Shown here piece after piece: positions 1 to 12,441 of a stretch of DNA of 64,000 bases. A model generated the notes under the pieces. That model was not told the DNA's origin, made no database searches, and saw only the letters and a program-made list of their open reading frames with translations. The stretch covers positions 3,274,196-3,338,195 of the forward strand of contig NC_066851.1 of the NCBI RefSeq assembly GCF_001640805.2, given 5' to 3'. Numbering within the stretch: the stretch's first letter is position 1; each line of letters opens with the position of its first letter. The translations under genes were made by a program, and so were the position numbers. The DNA comes from Lates calcarifer (taxonomy: Eukaryota > Chordata > Actinopteri > Centropomidae).

Positions 1-2557
1 CTAGAGACAGACAGGTTAAAGACAAAGACAGAAAAATCTATATTACACAGAAATGTCCATTTTCCTTTCAACTCTATATACTATCTAATATTCTCTCTTC
101 TACTTTCTTCATGTAAAAATTTTCTACATGATGTTTCTAGTTACATGATGGTCATTTGCCTATCACTGTTGTCATTCAGGTTTTGCAGGATCAAAGGTTA
201 CTGTGCTACAAGAGTGTAGCTGCAGTAAAGATGCTAAACCACTGGCCTTAATGTCAAAATGGTGACACAGTGGTTTCTGTTTTTCCGTAACAAACACAAT
301 GTATAACCCAACCCATCAAAAAGATGATGCAAGTCAAAAGCTTTATCTCCATTCATCTGCACAATTGGATGAATAGACACTGCGTTCATAAATATGTAAA
401 CAAAGTAGTTGTCAGCATCTGGCCTCTCATCAATCTTAATCTAAGTTCTGGGGAGGTGCTGTGTTGAGCATGTAATTTACATACTCTGCACAGACAGTTG
501 TTTGCTGATGTATGCACTACCACTTAACACACCAACAATGGCAGGAATTAGTTTCTATATGTTGCTCTTCTTTTACATCTCTCAATACCTCTTTTAAGAT
601 GCGTTGCAGAGAACTCGGAATCTGGAAACTCTTTCCATAGGAGAATGGCATAGAGAACGGCCCAGTGCTATTATTTCCAGTGAACTCATTTCCAGTCACT
701 TGCACTGTGTCACAGGATATTTGTATAAAGTTGAGCCTTTCTCAACCTTCTCCTGTAGTAAAGCTGGGTGCCTTTTGTCAAGCTCAGCGTGGGACACAGG
801 GCTGCAAAGCCAGGTCTCATTCACAATGAATAGGAGCCGTTTATCCCAGCTTTTTGAACACACATAAACTGATATTAGAAGAGATGACATGAGACCTTAA
901 AACTACAATATGTAACTTTTTCTGACATTTTTAGATGGAATGTGCTCAAAAACTTAATGTGGAGAGATGCTGTTAAAGGCTTCTGTGACCCAGACCTGCT
1001 GAACAGCCTGGCAGCAGTGCAGAGATACATGTATTTCCTGCTAAGTTTTTGAGCAAGCCTCATCCTTCTATCCAATCAGAGAAGACAGAGAAGTCAGCAA
1101 TGGGAGCTCATTGCTGTCAATCAGTAAGTTCCATGAACACACTGGTTGATGACTCCTCTCACTCTGAGGCTTCCAGCTAGTATTTGCTACTGAAATATGT
1201 CACTGTGGGAGTCTCACAGTCAAGCAAACTCCTGACTCCTGCATTAACTGGGATAGTCTACATGACAAGGATCACCACAGTCTGATCTGTTGGCCACTGC
1301 GCACCTCCACTGGTGCAACTGGGATTGAAGGACCTTGCTAGTAGCAAGCACTGCTCTTTCCTTTTCCCCTCCCAAGATATATCCGGTCCATGGCTTGTAC
1401 CAGCAGTGTTTTGGTCTGAAAAATGTATTTATTTTACCCATGAATGCACATGTTAAGAAAAAAGAGAAAATGAGAGATAGAGAGAAAGCAGTCAGGTGAA
1501 AGCTGCATTGTGTCCAACAAAAATGGGAAAATGTGTCGGTTGACCAGTCAGGTCAACAGGATGTGAGGTCATGGGGAAACAGCGAGTACCGTAGGATTAA
1601 TAACCTGTTGACTGCTCTACAGGCTGTCTGTAAGGGCCAGGAGCCCATAATGAGCAGCAGAAAGATTTAAATGAATTCCAAAGCAAAATCTGAGGACACC
1701 AGCATCTAGTCTGCATTTCATTTTTTTCCACATTTTGTTATGTTGCAGCCTTACGCTGAAATTCATTTTTCCCCTCATCAATGTACACTAAATATCCTAT
1801 AATGACAAAGTGAGAACAGATCTTTAGAAAGTTTTGCAAATTTATTAAAAAAGGAAAAGCTGAAATATCACATCTGCCAGTAAATGAATATATGCACAGC
1901 AGTAAGGTGCTTTTCTGATGTTTGCAGTGGTTAAAGGATGCTGCTTTTACTCTGCACTTGGTTTCAATCACTTACTCCCAGTCATTTGCTTAATCTGTGC
2001 TTAAAGCTTTGCAAGTTTAGTGACATCAGCACTCACAGCTGCTGTTTGCTCTGACACCAGCAGGGCAGCTAAAATCACCCAAGCTGTGTGTGTTTGAGTG
2101 GACTGAGTTAAATTCTTGTGTGCATCAGCAATTTGATGGGGGAAATATTATGGGGAGGGTGACAGTAAGACAAGAAGTGAGGTACAGCAGCAGAAGATTA
2201 ACTTCTTATGTTTGGCAGTTAGTATGAGAAGTCTTTGGAAAGTCCCAAGGACACCAGCCAAAATCTGCCAATGGACCACTTCATCTGAGGCTTTTCACTA
2301 AAAACTCTTTTCCTGTCATTGAAGTGTGTTCATTCCGAACAGTATCAATAAACACAAAACTATTAACTACAACAAAACTTCTAGAGAAACATTGTGGATC
2401 AAAGTTCGTTTACAGCTGCTAGTTACAGAGTTAGTTCGTGCAAAAAGTGTACCTGATCTGAGACAGAAGAGAACAGTTTTAAAAAGGAGGCAGAGGTCAA
2501 CAGCTCGTGTGCATCATCATCACCACAACTGTGTGTGCGCATGCTGCTCCCACTCAC
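1..2557 (-). other. Part of intron 1 of the ccdc88c-like gene
   Basis: This stretch lies 3' of the first coding exon on the minus strand, so it should be intronic. I see no further exon with a good reading frame and splice sites. It holds a Tc1-like end fragment near 1,715-1,870; the rest is unremarkable AT-rich sequence. Confidence 0.6.
1715..1870 (-). mobile_element. Tc1-like terminal fragment
   Basis: CACATTTTGTTATGTTGCAG then CCTTACGCTGAAATTCATTT and GCAAATTTATTAAAAAAGG. This is the reverse-complement end of the same Tc1-like family as the fossil at 44.9-45.79k. Confidence 0.65.
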
Positions 2558-2617
2558 CCACACCACCAGCGGCGACTCCATGAAAGTGGCCAGCAACTCG
2601 GACAGAGTCACATCCAT
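2558..2617 (-). CDS. ccdc88c: First coding exon of a CCDC88C/Daple-type gene (partial)
   Basis: Reading the minus strand from the ATG at 2,617 gives 20 codons, beginning MDVTLSELLATFMESPLVVW, followed directly by a consensus donor (GTGAGT at 2,552-2,557). From family knowledge this matches the start of CCDC88C/Daple, whose N terminus begins [20 protein letters not shown] and continues into a Hook-type microtubule-binding domain. The protein is a Disheveled-binding, G-alpha-activating coiled-coil factor in Wnt signalling. Only this exon is in the window; the rest lies beyond position 1. An in-frame GTG upstream is not a likely start; the ATG at 2,617 has a Kozak-like ACC before it and G after it. 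Girdin (CCDC88A) and CCDC88B start differently, so CCDC88C is preferred, but the call rests on 20 residues. Confidence 0.75.
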
Positions 2618-3340
2618 GGTCGTTCCCACGTCTTCCGAATCTGCTTACGAATCACCACCTAATCATTAATCCACCGTTCGATCAGTCGATATCCGCAAAA
2701 GGCTCGCGATACGTGTCTACGGGGCAGAACAAAGCCCCCGTGAGGCATCGACCCCCCCTTCCTTGCACAAGCACTCTCACACCACTATTGTCTAGCGCTG
2801 TCCCGTTTCCCTAAACACAAGGTTTAATGGAAAAAATAAGAAAAATATGAATAAAGACAGTTTGAAGCACTTTCACACACGTTCACGTGTACCCCGGAGT
2901 TAAATCCGTTAGTTTAGCGGGTAAAATATCCAATTTCTTTTCCGGCTAAAGGTAAAACACTTGATCCAAACTTCGCAGGACAGTTATAACGCGTTGCCAA
3001 GGATACACGACTGGGACAGCAAAGCAGCCAAACCACCGTGAAATACGAAAATAAAAATAAACAAAGTAGAAAAAGTATAATACACTATATAAGAGCAGCA
3101 GAGAGCATTGCAGTGGTTGTTTCCGTTGTTTGCTACATCCCGACCACGTCTGTCTACCTCTCTCCTCTCTTTCACTCCATCAACCGAAGTGAGTCCAGGG
3201 GCAGGGTGGATTGACTGACAGAAAGTACCGACCAATCCGCTACAGGAAGAGGTATGGACACCGCCCTTTGAGATAAATCAGCCAATTATAGTGCAGCAAT
3301 TTGTAAGAGTTTTCTATAAAACTGACGTCACCGCACAACA
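2618..3340 (-). promoter_or_regulatory. ccdc88c: 5' leader and promoter region of ccdc88c
   Basis: Relatively CpG-containing sequence (for example CTCGCGATACGTG near 2,703) runs upstream of the ATG, in contrast to the AT-rich DNA around it. The transcription start cannot be placed from sequence. A palindromic CRE-type site, TGACGTCA, is at 3,323-3,330. Confidence 0.4.
3232..3330 (+). promoter_or_regulatory. Possible divergent core promoter (CCAAT, CCAAT, TATAAA, CRE)
   Basis: On the plus strand there are CCAAT at 3,232-3,236 and 3,282-3,286, TATAAA at 3,315-3,320 and TGACGTCA at 3,323-3,330. The spacing is plausible for a core promoter firing rightwards, away from ccdc88c. No downstream coding sequence was recognised, so the product, if any, would be a divergent non-coding transcript. 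Confidence 0.3.
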
Positions 3341-3399
3341 GACTACCAGCCAAAGAGTTTAGAAAGAACAAGATAGTAAGCGTCCTAAAAGCGGGATGG

Positions 3400-6370
3400 T
3401 CTTACTTTTTTTGTAGTCTTTCAAGAACTGAATTTCGTACAGTAGTAGGCTATATAAAAGAACCATAAAACCATGGCGGTATTATGATGTATGCTAAGTC
3501 TTTAATTAGTTTGTGGCCGTGTCAACTGGATAGATTCGCTAAATAGTGATTTTATCCAGTAAGTCAGCTATTTTACCTCGTCTAATACCTGAATATAGTT
3601 CAACTGGTTTTTTTTTAAACTAGACAAAAACTACACTAACACTACACTACACACTAAGTTAAGTTTACCAAATATGCGGTTAGTTCCTTAACTAATAGGC
3701 TAACATCGCCTACACACTTAGCAACACGGGTTTAATTAATAATTAATGTCTGTAACAGATATTTTGCTTGTCATAACACAAACTGGAACTATTAACTTAA
3801 TGATGGCCATGTTCCATTTAAAAGTCCCAGTAAGTCATGTCAGTGAGCTATTTGATCAAATGAGGATGAAAACATATCAGGATAGAGGCCTTACAACAAC
3901 ATAGCTCCCGCCACCCTTAAAAGGTGAATTTTAGCTTTGAGCCAGCTCATACACACAAACACACACGAAGGTTGGGGCTAAATCCTCTTGCCTTGAGAAT
4001 CTCTGATTGCTCTTCAAACAGGTTGAAAGAGAAACCAAAGATAAGAACAGATCAAAATGCCAGTGCAAAGTAACTGATGACATGCAATGTAATAACTAAG
4101 GAGCTTGCACTAAACACAAATTAATGATGAAACTGTAGTTAAGCAGGTTTTTGTATTTTTCTTGTGTTAATTGTACTTTTTATTTACTATACTAACTGTT
4201 TAGCGAACAGTTTCCTCTGGCCCAGTTCAGGTTTTCTGACCTTTACAGTGGGATTGATTGGGAAAGTGGAGGGTGGTGTTTTGATGCTGAACTCAGTACA
4301 GTCTGACTGCCTCACGTGTGGAGGAGTGGAGGGTGGAGTGGGTCAGACCTACATAAATCAGTCTGAGTAAATTCTTTAGAGTTTACCAGCTTCATGTCCT
4401 GAAGACCAAACCAGAACCAAACATGTACACCTAAGTGTGTGAAGGTTGGTCAGATTTGGGGCCAAAGATAACAAGATGTTACTGGAACACAGAGTGCAGC
4501 ATGGCAGGGGACGTAGTTTGAGTTCACCATATAGCTACAGGTTACACATAGCATTAATAATCTGGAGAACAGCACCACCTCTTGGCCTCCTCATGTTACT
4601 ACATCTTATAAGGAGCTGAGTGTTCTCTGAAGAGGATGTAGTAGGTGGTTCATCGTGTGGAAGCTATACGAGGGGCTTCAAAAAGTTTGTGGAAAAAGTA
4701 CATAGCTAAAAATCATATGCAGGGATTGTGATCTCAATGCACCTGTACGTTCTCGTACTAACGTCTCATAACATGTTCTAACATGTACCCTTAAATGCAT
4801 GTTGCAACGCAAAAATAAACATCATGACTTAAACTGTTTTTTTCCAGCTGTCCTTTTTCCATGAATTTTTTTTAAGTCCCCTCGTACTGTGAATGAGTTT
4901 CCCAAAGCTATTTCACACTGGAGGGACATGAATGAATGTGACAGAATCCTTGGGATCTTATTATCTCAGATTAATTGGTAGTTATTATTATCACAGCATC
5001 AGGTAGGTCTTTGCGTGTCATTTATCATTTTCTGTTGTTGTTCACTGTAACTCTAAACACCTGAGATGAAACTTTAAACTTTACTGCCTATAATTTATAC
5101 ACTACACTGTAATGTGACTGAAAGCAGATAAGTGTTTATTAAGTTACAACTATAACTCCAGCTATTACAGTGTTATGTAGTGTATAATGTTTAAATGACG
5201 CTGATTGATTTGTTTAGTTTATCCGTTAGAAGAGTTTCTTGTCTTTTGGTGAGGTCATAACTACACAGCTTAAAGGTGACCAGAAGGCATTAATAGAAAG
5301 AATGCACACTCCACCTATGAATACCTATGGTAGGCGTACATGCATTCTTATCAAGGCAAAATATTCATACATCTATGTCCTCACCCTTCACAGTAAGAAA
5401 CCTTCAAATGCACACTTACACACATTTTAATTAATGTTTTAATGGTAATATTAATGGTACTAATTAAAAAAAAAAAAGTAAAGTAGAGACGTTATGGTAG
5501 AAATATATTTGATGTAACCTTCAAAAAACAGAAACAGTAATGTAGCAGAGGGAGTAGTAATTGTAAACATGTTAATAAAGTAATGAATTAATCAAATACA
5601 GTAATAGCAATGGTAGTAGTCATATTTTGTATTATATAACTGAACCACTCTGACTGTTAGATTTTCCTGTGATTCTTCTTAAACAGTTTAAAAACGTCAA
5701 GACTGCATATGTCCAGTCATTTGTGCCATTGTAGACTTTTTTCACAATGGACATTTTAACTTATCATAGGAAGAAGACAGGTGTTAGTGCTAACACAGTG
5801 TTATTAGTGACGCTCTGCTGTATTATTATTATTGTGTTGCAGTAAGCCATGACAGTGTCACAATGACTCAGCATGAACAATACCAGGACTTTGAAACTGT
5901 AGCAGCTACCTGTAATTCTGTCGAAATTGCATGAAAGACGTCTACTGACTTAAATTTCTGGGCTGCAAACAGCTGAAGGTTTAAAAAGGTCAGAGGTGGT
6001 GAAAACAAAGTAGAGGAGTCAATTATTTCTCATTATTTTAGTTAATGAAAAGGTTACTCTGTTTGCCTTTAGTTTTCTTGGCCAGGTATGCTTTGGAATA
6101 AAATGTATTTGAAGAAACCTTAAACAAAAGCACAAAGCAAGTCATTTTATATCAATCATCTATTATTTATTCATTGTGAATATTCATACAAAAAGCAGAT
6201 TTTCCCAGGAAGATGTGATATCTGATACACAAGAACTGGTATCACTTAACTATACATTCAATACAGTTCATTTCACTTACCCCTGTCCCCCTCTCCCTCC
6301 TGGATCAACAGTGGGGAGGCAAGGGGGGTGAAACCTGCAATTCTATTGGTGCATTCTGGACTTCTATTTT
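3400..6370. other. Intergenic, no gene seen
   Basis: AT-rich intergenic DNA. Apart from the short inverted-repeat element at 4,669-4,884 I see no coding exon, RNA gene or conserved motif. Confidence 0.5.
4669..4884. mobile_element. 216-bp MITE-like element with TIRs and TA target duplication
   Basis: The left end reads CGAGGGGCTTCAAAAAGTTT and continues TGTGGAAAAAG. The reverse complement of the right end reads CGAGGGGACTTAAAAAAAAT and continues TCATGGAAAAAG. TA dinucleotides flank both sides (4,667-4,668 and 4,885-4,886), as expected for a mariner-type non-autonomous element. No transposase is encoded. Confidence 0.75.
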
Positions 6371-6374
6371 CAAC

Positions 6375-6377
<3 letters not shown>

Positions 6378-6447
<70 letters not shown>

Positions 6448-6533
6448 GTGTGTGAATGCTCTACACAGTGATAACAGTGATATGGTGTCAGGTCTACTTC
6501 AGGTCATAATAATACTTCAATGTCTTCAATGAC

Positions 6534-6582
<49 letters not shown>
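6378..6582. repeat. Two (CA)n microsatellites
   Basis: A (AC)n run at about 6,378-6,439 passes into short (TA)n and (TG)n runs. A second (CA)n run lies at about 6,538-6,582. Confidence 0.95.
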
Positions 6583-6586
<4 letters not shown>

Positions 6587-7659
6587 TACACGCACACACT
6601 CATACTAAATATATAATAAATTCAGCATTGTGTGCTGATCAGGAACACAGCTAAAAGCTACAAATTCCCTTCACCCGTGCACCCCTCAGGGCTCAGGCTC
6701 AGAGATCTACTTAAATGTGATCAGACAGGACAGAAAGAGTCAGCTGATGCATTAATCTGTCATTGGTCAGTCAGAAAAAAACAGGTTGAAAATAAAACAG
6801 TCAGCCAGTAAAAAGAGATATCAAGTGCTGTGTCCTTTAATTTAGTGTTTATTGCAGTAGTGTGCATTTTAACAGGAGAGCCAGATATAAACCAGCCTTT
6901 CAACCAGTCATTTAGTGAGTCAGTCAACAGGTCAGTCAGTCAGTCAGCGTCCAGAAGGCTGCAGTTTCAGGCCATCAGCAGACCCCCCCCCTGCCCAGCA
7001 CAGGGGAAAGTCGGCAGCTAACGCACTGTTGCGGTGTGCACGTATAGGACATGTGTGAGTGTTCTTCATAGCAATAAATGCAGTGGCTCAGTGTGAATTT
7101 AAATTTGTACTAAATGTCTGAGTGTGTGTGATTTTCACATTAACTCCTCAGCAGGGGCATCTGGACACATTTTGTGGCCTGGGACCAAACCCAAGCCAGA
7201 GTCATTTAACAAAAAATTAAGGAGCTTGAATTCAAAATTACATTTTTACATTGATCCTCCTCACTGTAAAAGTTCTAATTATTTGGGCATCATAATTTAT
7301 GTGATCACAGAATAAAGTCAAAGGCTGCATTAAAAGGCCCAGCATCTCTAAGAACGAACATCTCCATACTCTAAGAAAAAAAAACATCCAAAAGAAAAAG
7401 AAATCTCAGTATTTCAGGAACTGTGATGATGTCAGAGAAACCTCTGTTATAAAAATGTCCCTACTGAAGAAAAACATCATGGATCAGTTAGGCACCATCC
7501 AAAATCAGTTTGTTGAGGGTTTCCTCCCTTTCAGGACGGTCAATACACAGAAAGCTTACATTTTATGTATTCATAATTACCAGTGCCACCAGGTCAATAC
7601 ATTCTACAAAATGCTGATTGTGTGCAGAGTATCTATCCTCTGCTGTACAACAAGTATTA

Positions 7660-8420
7660 GGGCAGATGTTACGAGAAAATGTTGTAATGTTACGAGAACA
7701 AAGTTGAAATAATAAGAAAAAATTTTCACAGTTGTAATTTCATAATAAAAACACTACAGACATAAAGTCATGGTTATAGTTCTAATATAGTTGAATTCTG
7801 TGAATAAATCATTTTATCACCAGCAAAGGTTATTTTGAAGATAAGATGTTAGGATTAAAGTCACACTTAGTTCCTAAGCTATAGGAAACTGTCACAATGT
7901 TACAAGAAAGAGTCATAAAATTAATAGAATTTTATGAGTAGAAATGTATAATATTTTAAGATGAAGTCAAATTTTACAAAAAAAGATATTTTAAGAATAA
8001 AAGAATTAAGTTGTGGTTTTACATGAAAACAAGTAGTGGTGTACTGTCCATTGAGTCAGAGCTAATGTTCTGCTGATGTCTAACTGCACTCATTCTGAGA
8101 GACAATAACACAAAGTGACTTTGCAGTCCAAACACAGGTCCTGTGAGAGTAGTCAATAAATACTAAAACATGCTCATGTAATTCATCTACCCAATGCATT
8201 CACATTTTATTTCAAAATAAATATCTTTTTCTTGTAATTTTATGACCTAAAATATGACTGCACTTTTCTGGTGAAATCACAGCTTAATTCTATGATTTTA
8301 TCCAACTATGATGTTTTCATGTAAAATTACAACTTCATCTCTCAATGTTCTTACATTTCATCTTAATTCTTATAATATTGCAACTTTATTCTCAAAATTC
8401 CTCATTAGTTTAATCCTAAC
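7660..8420. repeat. Degenerate TTACGAGAA-type array with opposite-facing arms
   Basis: From about 7,665 to 8,030 the sequence repeats variants of a unit like GTTACGAGAA..AAAGT..GTAAT. From about 8,210 to 8,410 similar units appear in reverse complement (for example CTTGTAATTTTATGA, GCAACTTTATTCTCA). Homology between units is loose. It lies just 3' of the pals1 stop codon and may be in its 3' UTR. Confidence 0.5.
8206..8390 (-). promoter_or_regulatory. pals1: Candidate pals1 poly(A) signals
   Basis: AATAAA on the minus strand occurs at 8,385-8,390 (about 180 nt after the stop codon) and at 8,206-8,211. Neither can be confirmed without transcript data, and the region is AT-rich, so chance matches are likely. 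Confidence 0.3.
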
Positions 8421-8570
8421 ATCAACCCTAATATCATGTTATAACCCTGTGTAAAAACCACACAGGTGTTTCAGGGTCCAGTTTGTAGAAATGGGCTCCA
8501 TGGACTCTATGTGTCTACTCTACGAATGATGCGTAATTGTGTGTGTGTACATGTGAGTGAGAGAGTGTTT

Positions 8571-8747
8571 TCAGCGCAGCCAAGAGCAGGGCACCCACTG
8601 AGGTTCAGTGTCCAGTTTGTTGATGAGTCGTAGCAGCTCACTGTAGGCTTTGTCCTGGTCTAGGTTGACGATGACAGCATCGAACAGGTGACCACAGCTC
8701 TGCTCCATCTCCCGGGCTTTCTCTATAATGTCCCGCAACTCCTCGGG
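8571..8747 (-). CDS. pals1: pals1 coding exon 16 (last), residues 610-667
   Basis: Starts [16 protein letters not shown] and ends in WVPCSWLR followed by TGA at 8,571-8,573. Encodes the C-terminal end of the GUK domain. The acceptor is CAG at 8,748-8,750. Confidence 0.97.
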   Translation of the reverse strand, partial: PEELRDIIEKAREMEQSCGHLFDAVIVNLDQDKAYSELLRLINKLDTEPQWVPCSWLR

Positions 8748-9055
8748 CTGTGAACACACAAAGACACAAACACTCTTAAACATGAGGCAAACGTTTAGGA
8801 GATGCAAACACCAGTGATATTTATCTTAGAGCGAGTGTAAACAGACAGTGTAGACAGTGTACCTTGGGGTTCTTGTTCTCTTTAGCCAATAGGGCTCGTA
8901 GTCTTTCCTGTGAGGGTGGAGCTATGAAGATGATGTAAGGCTTCAGGTCTGAACTCCTCAGCACCTTCAGAGCCTGTACACACACACACACACACAGTTC
9001 TGTAGTTGAAACTACTTTGATTTTCTCTCATCTCACCATGCTGCCCTGCTCTGTC

Positions 9056-9089
<34 letters not shown>

Positions 9090-12000
9090 TTACCAACCTG
9101 TGTGTGCAGACAGAGCACACAGATTTTTCCAGTGTTGATGACCTGTCTCACTGAGTCTGTACTGGTCCCGTACAGGTTCTTCTCAAATTCACCAGATTCG
9201 ATCAGCTTTCCTGGGAAAGGTACAGAAGACCAAATGTTGTTTATCACGCTGAATGTGGCAACTCCACGCTGTGTCAGACCCAAGTATCTTTCTTATCAGA
9301 AGATGTCCTAATTATTATTTGTAATCTTGTACCATTTCTTTTTCTCAACACAGTCTGAAAATGATATTGAGAGTTTGGATCCACAGGCTGTTTTAGCTTA
9401 GTTTTCACTCCCTTTAGCAATGCTATTTGTAAGTTGTTTTTTTTTCTTAATTAATTAGGCAACTTAGTTTGGAAGAAATAAAAATACTTCAACATTTTAT
9501 ACTCAAAGGTATGGATGTCAATCAAACTGTAACTCAAACTACATTTTGGTGTTTTTCAGGAAAATGAATTGTGTGTATCTTTGAGGTCAAACTAACACGC
9601 CCATATTATCTCCTTCCTCGTGAATCATTTGCAAATCCAATTTTGTGGACATTTCACGCAGCCGTGTTTAACTGCTGGCAGTCTCCTCCCTCACCACCTT
9701 TGCTGATACATTTCTATACTTCTGCACATTACTGCCACTAAGTGTTGATCAGCAGAAAAGCTTCAAACAATCAGCATGAGTGTGTATCATGTCACCACAA
9801 AACTGAGACACACACCACAGCTTGTGAGTTAGCCTGGTGGCTTCTTCATATGGTTTATATTTAGTCAAATCAGCATCATTAAAACACACATTAACTTTGA
9901 GCAGTCTCTGTTTGGACTGTGACCATGGATGCACAGACAACATCACTTAGTCATGTTGATAATTATGGAGCAAAGTCTGAAGGTATCTGATTTCAAAATG
10001 GATAAAGCCACATTTATCCTCACTAGGTACTGGAGAAATGGCTCTAACTGGAACATGGGATGCCACGCTCAGTGATTCTGACTAATCAGTTGCAAGGTCA
10101 CATCATATACATATATACGGTTTGCTGCTCATTGATCAATATATAACTTCTATCAGTACGCCTCTGAGGTTTTCTAGCTACAGTAAAACTGAGTAAAGTA
10201 TAGTATACTCTAGCTAGAATGAACCATGTCAATCTGACATTCCAGCAAAGAGCTAATGGTGAATGGTGTCATAATGTGAAATCTTACCAGCTGCCAGTTC
10301 TGCCTCAAAGGTCTGACGAGACACAAAGTGGTAGTCCCGACCGCTCAGCTCACCTTCTCGACGGCTCCGCGTGGTGTCTACAACACATGGACGCACACAC
10401 CCGCAAAACCAAAAAACACAGTTTGTTCATCCACAAACACATGGAAGAGTGTGTCCTCTGTGTGTGTGTGTGTGTGAGAATCTTACGAGGTACAGCTCCG
10501 GCGAACCGTTCTGGTTGGTTGTTGAGCAGTCTCTGCCTCAGTTCTCCCTGTCCACAGCTGGATGGACCAATCAGTGCAATTGGTCGCTTCCTATTGGCTG
10601 GCTGGTGGTACAGAGCCATCTCCTCATAGGTGAGAATCTCGTCATTATCAAGATCTGGAACAACAGAGAACAACGGAACAGCGGAATGGACATAACAAAT
10701 GAATTTGGTCATGTAGCAACAATTCAAAATTAAGGTACAGGTTAAAAGGTTTTGTCCATTAGAATCAAGCGTGACACCCATTCGCCTAACTCAAGTCTTT
10801 TTCCTCCATGACTACACATCCATGCAGATGCCTGACTGAAAGTATCAGCAGTTTATATTTGATTTGATGATTTTGGTGAGAGCCACACAGACAGGCACAA
10901 ACAGTTCATACCATCATTCTTGTGAGTGTTGTACAGCAGCTTCTTTCTCTTCCTCTTGTTCTTCTTTGCACACCACAGCTTCCCTGTAAACAGCTTTACT
11001 TTAAAACCGACTTTTCTTTGAGCTACAGGACATATTAACATTTAGGGACGCTTTGTGTAAAATTTTTGTTGTTCACTGTAATAAGGTTATATTTGTACAT
11101 GCTGGAGGAACTGACCAGGCTTTTCAGGCTCCTTGTCTTCTTCTATGGTCTGTTTCATGGCTTCTCTCTGCTGCTGAAAACTTTTGCCTGTGGAAAAAAC
11201 AAACAGCAGTCATATTAAGTAATGCAGAGCAAACACATATTATTCAGTGGAGTGTCACAGCACACCACCACCACCACCAACCCTGTGCATTTGTCCACCA
11301 GGGTCTGAGTAAGCATTTTCCACATGCTGCACCCAAAGACATAAGATACGCAAGAAAATAAATGAATAAACCCCAAAAGATTCCAACCACAGACAGACAG
11401 TAGTACCTGGTACCAGTCCAGCTAGGGGCTGGTTGTCCTCGTCTCCGTCCCTGTAAGCCTGCCACCAGTTGGGGTCTGCCTGGCTGATAATGTGGAGAAT
11501 ATCTCCTTTCTGGAAGGACAAGCCCAGCTCTCTGCAAGGCACGTAAGGGTCATCCGAGGGGTCGTAGTCGAAATGTGCCTTCACGTGGATCTGGAGGAGA
11601 CGAAGAGGAGAAACAGAGGAGACAACCAGGGATACAGATTTATAAGATGATTCCAACAGCAAGGATTAGAATATTTTCAAATAATCAGCACTCGCTAACC
11701 AAAAGCAAGTACTTTTCATTAGTCAGTTTGGGGAAGGAAAAAAAAAAAAAACCTCTTCCAGACTAAACCACCAACTTTTCACATTCCAGTCATGTTGAGG
11801 ACTCAGCACTCACCACAGTCTCTTTGACAGGAGGAGGTTTGCTGTGATTGCTCGGAATCAGCACAAAGGTCAGCAGGCCATGCATGTCCGCCTGACACAC
11901 ACACACGCAAAGAAAGAGAGAGAAAGACAGTTCATCAGCTTGCCTTCCTCACCTGAACTGTAACTGACATCTATTCTAATTCTGCATGTACCCTACAAGC

Positions 12001-12405
12001 AGCTTTACTGTTTTACTCCATGGAATCAAAGTATCAGCTTAATACTGCCTTGGATGTACAATCTAAATCCTGGTTGGTAAAATGTCTGCGTAACATTTAG
12101 AGAGACTAAATATCCATGTGAACACCTATATTGTAACATGTAATTGTAATATAACAGATTAATAGTGATAGCAATGGTAATAGCTTGCCCTAATCGTGCA
12201 TCAAGGAACGGTGTTAAATATATGAGGATATACTTACAAGAATGTCAAAGACTTGGTTGACATCTTTCCCTCGGATCTCTATGCCATTTATCTCCAGGAT
12301 TTCATCTCCTTCTGATAAAAGTCCACTTCTCTCTGCTGCTCCACCTCGAACAATACGACTGATCACGACACTGTCCATTTCATTACGAACAGTCGCTCCC
12401 TACAC

Positions 12406-12441
<36 letters not shown>

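Noticed and set aside
2423..2557. Continuation of the ccdc88c open frame past position 2,558
   Set aside because: A consensus donor follows codon 20 and the downstream residues do not match the family, so this is read-through into the intron.
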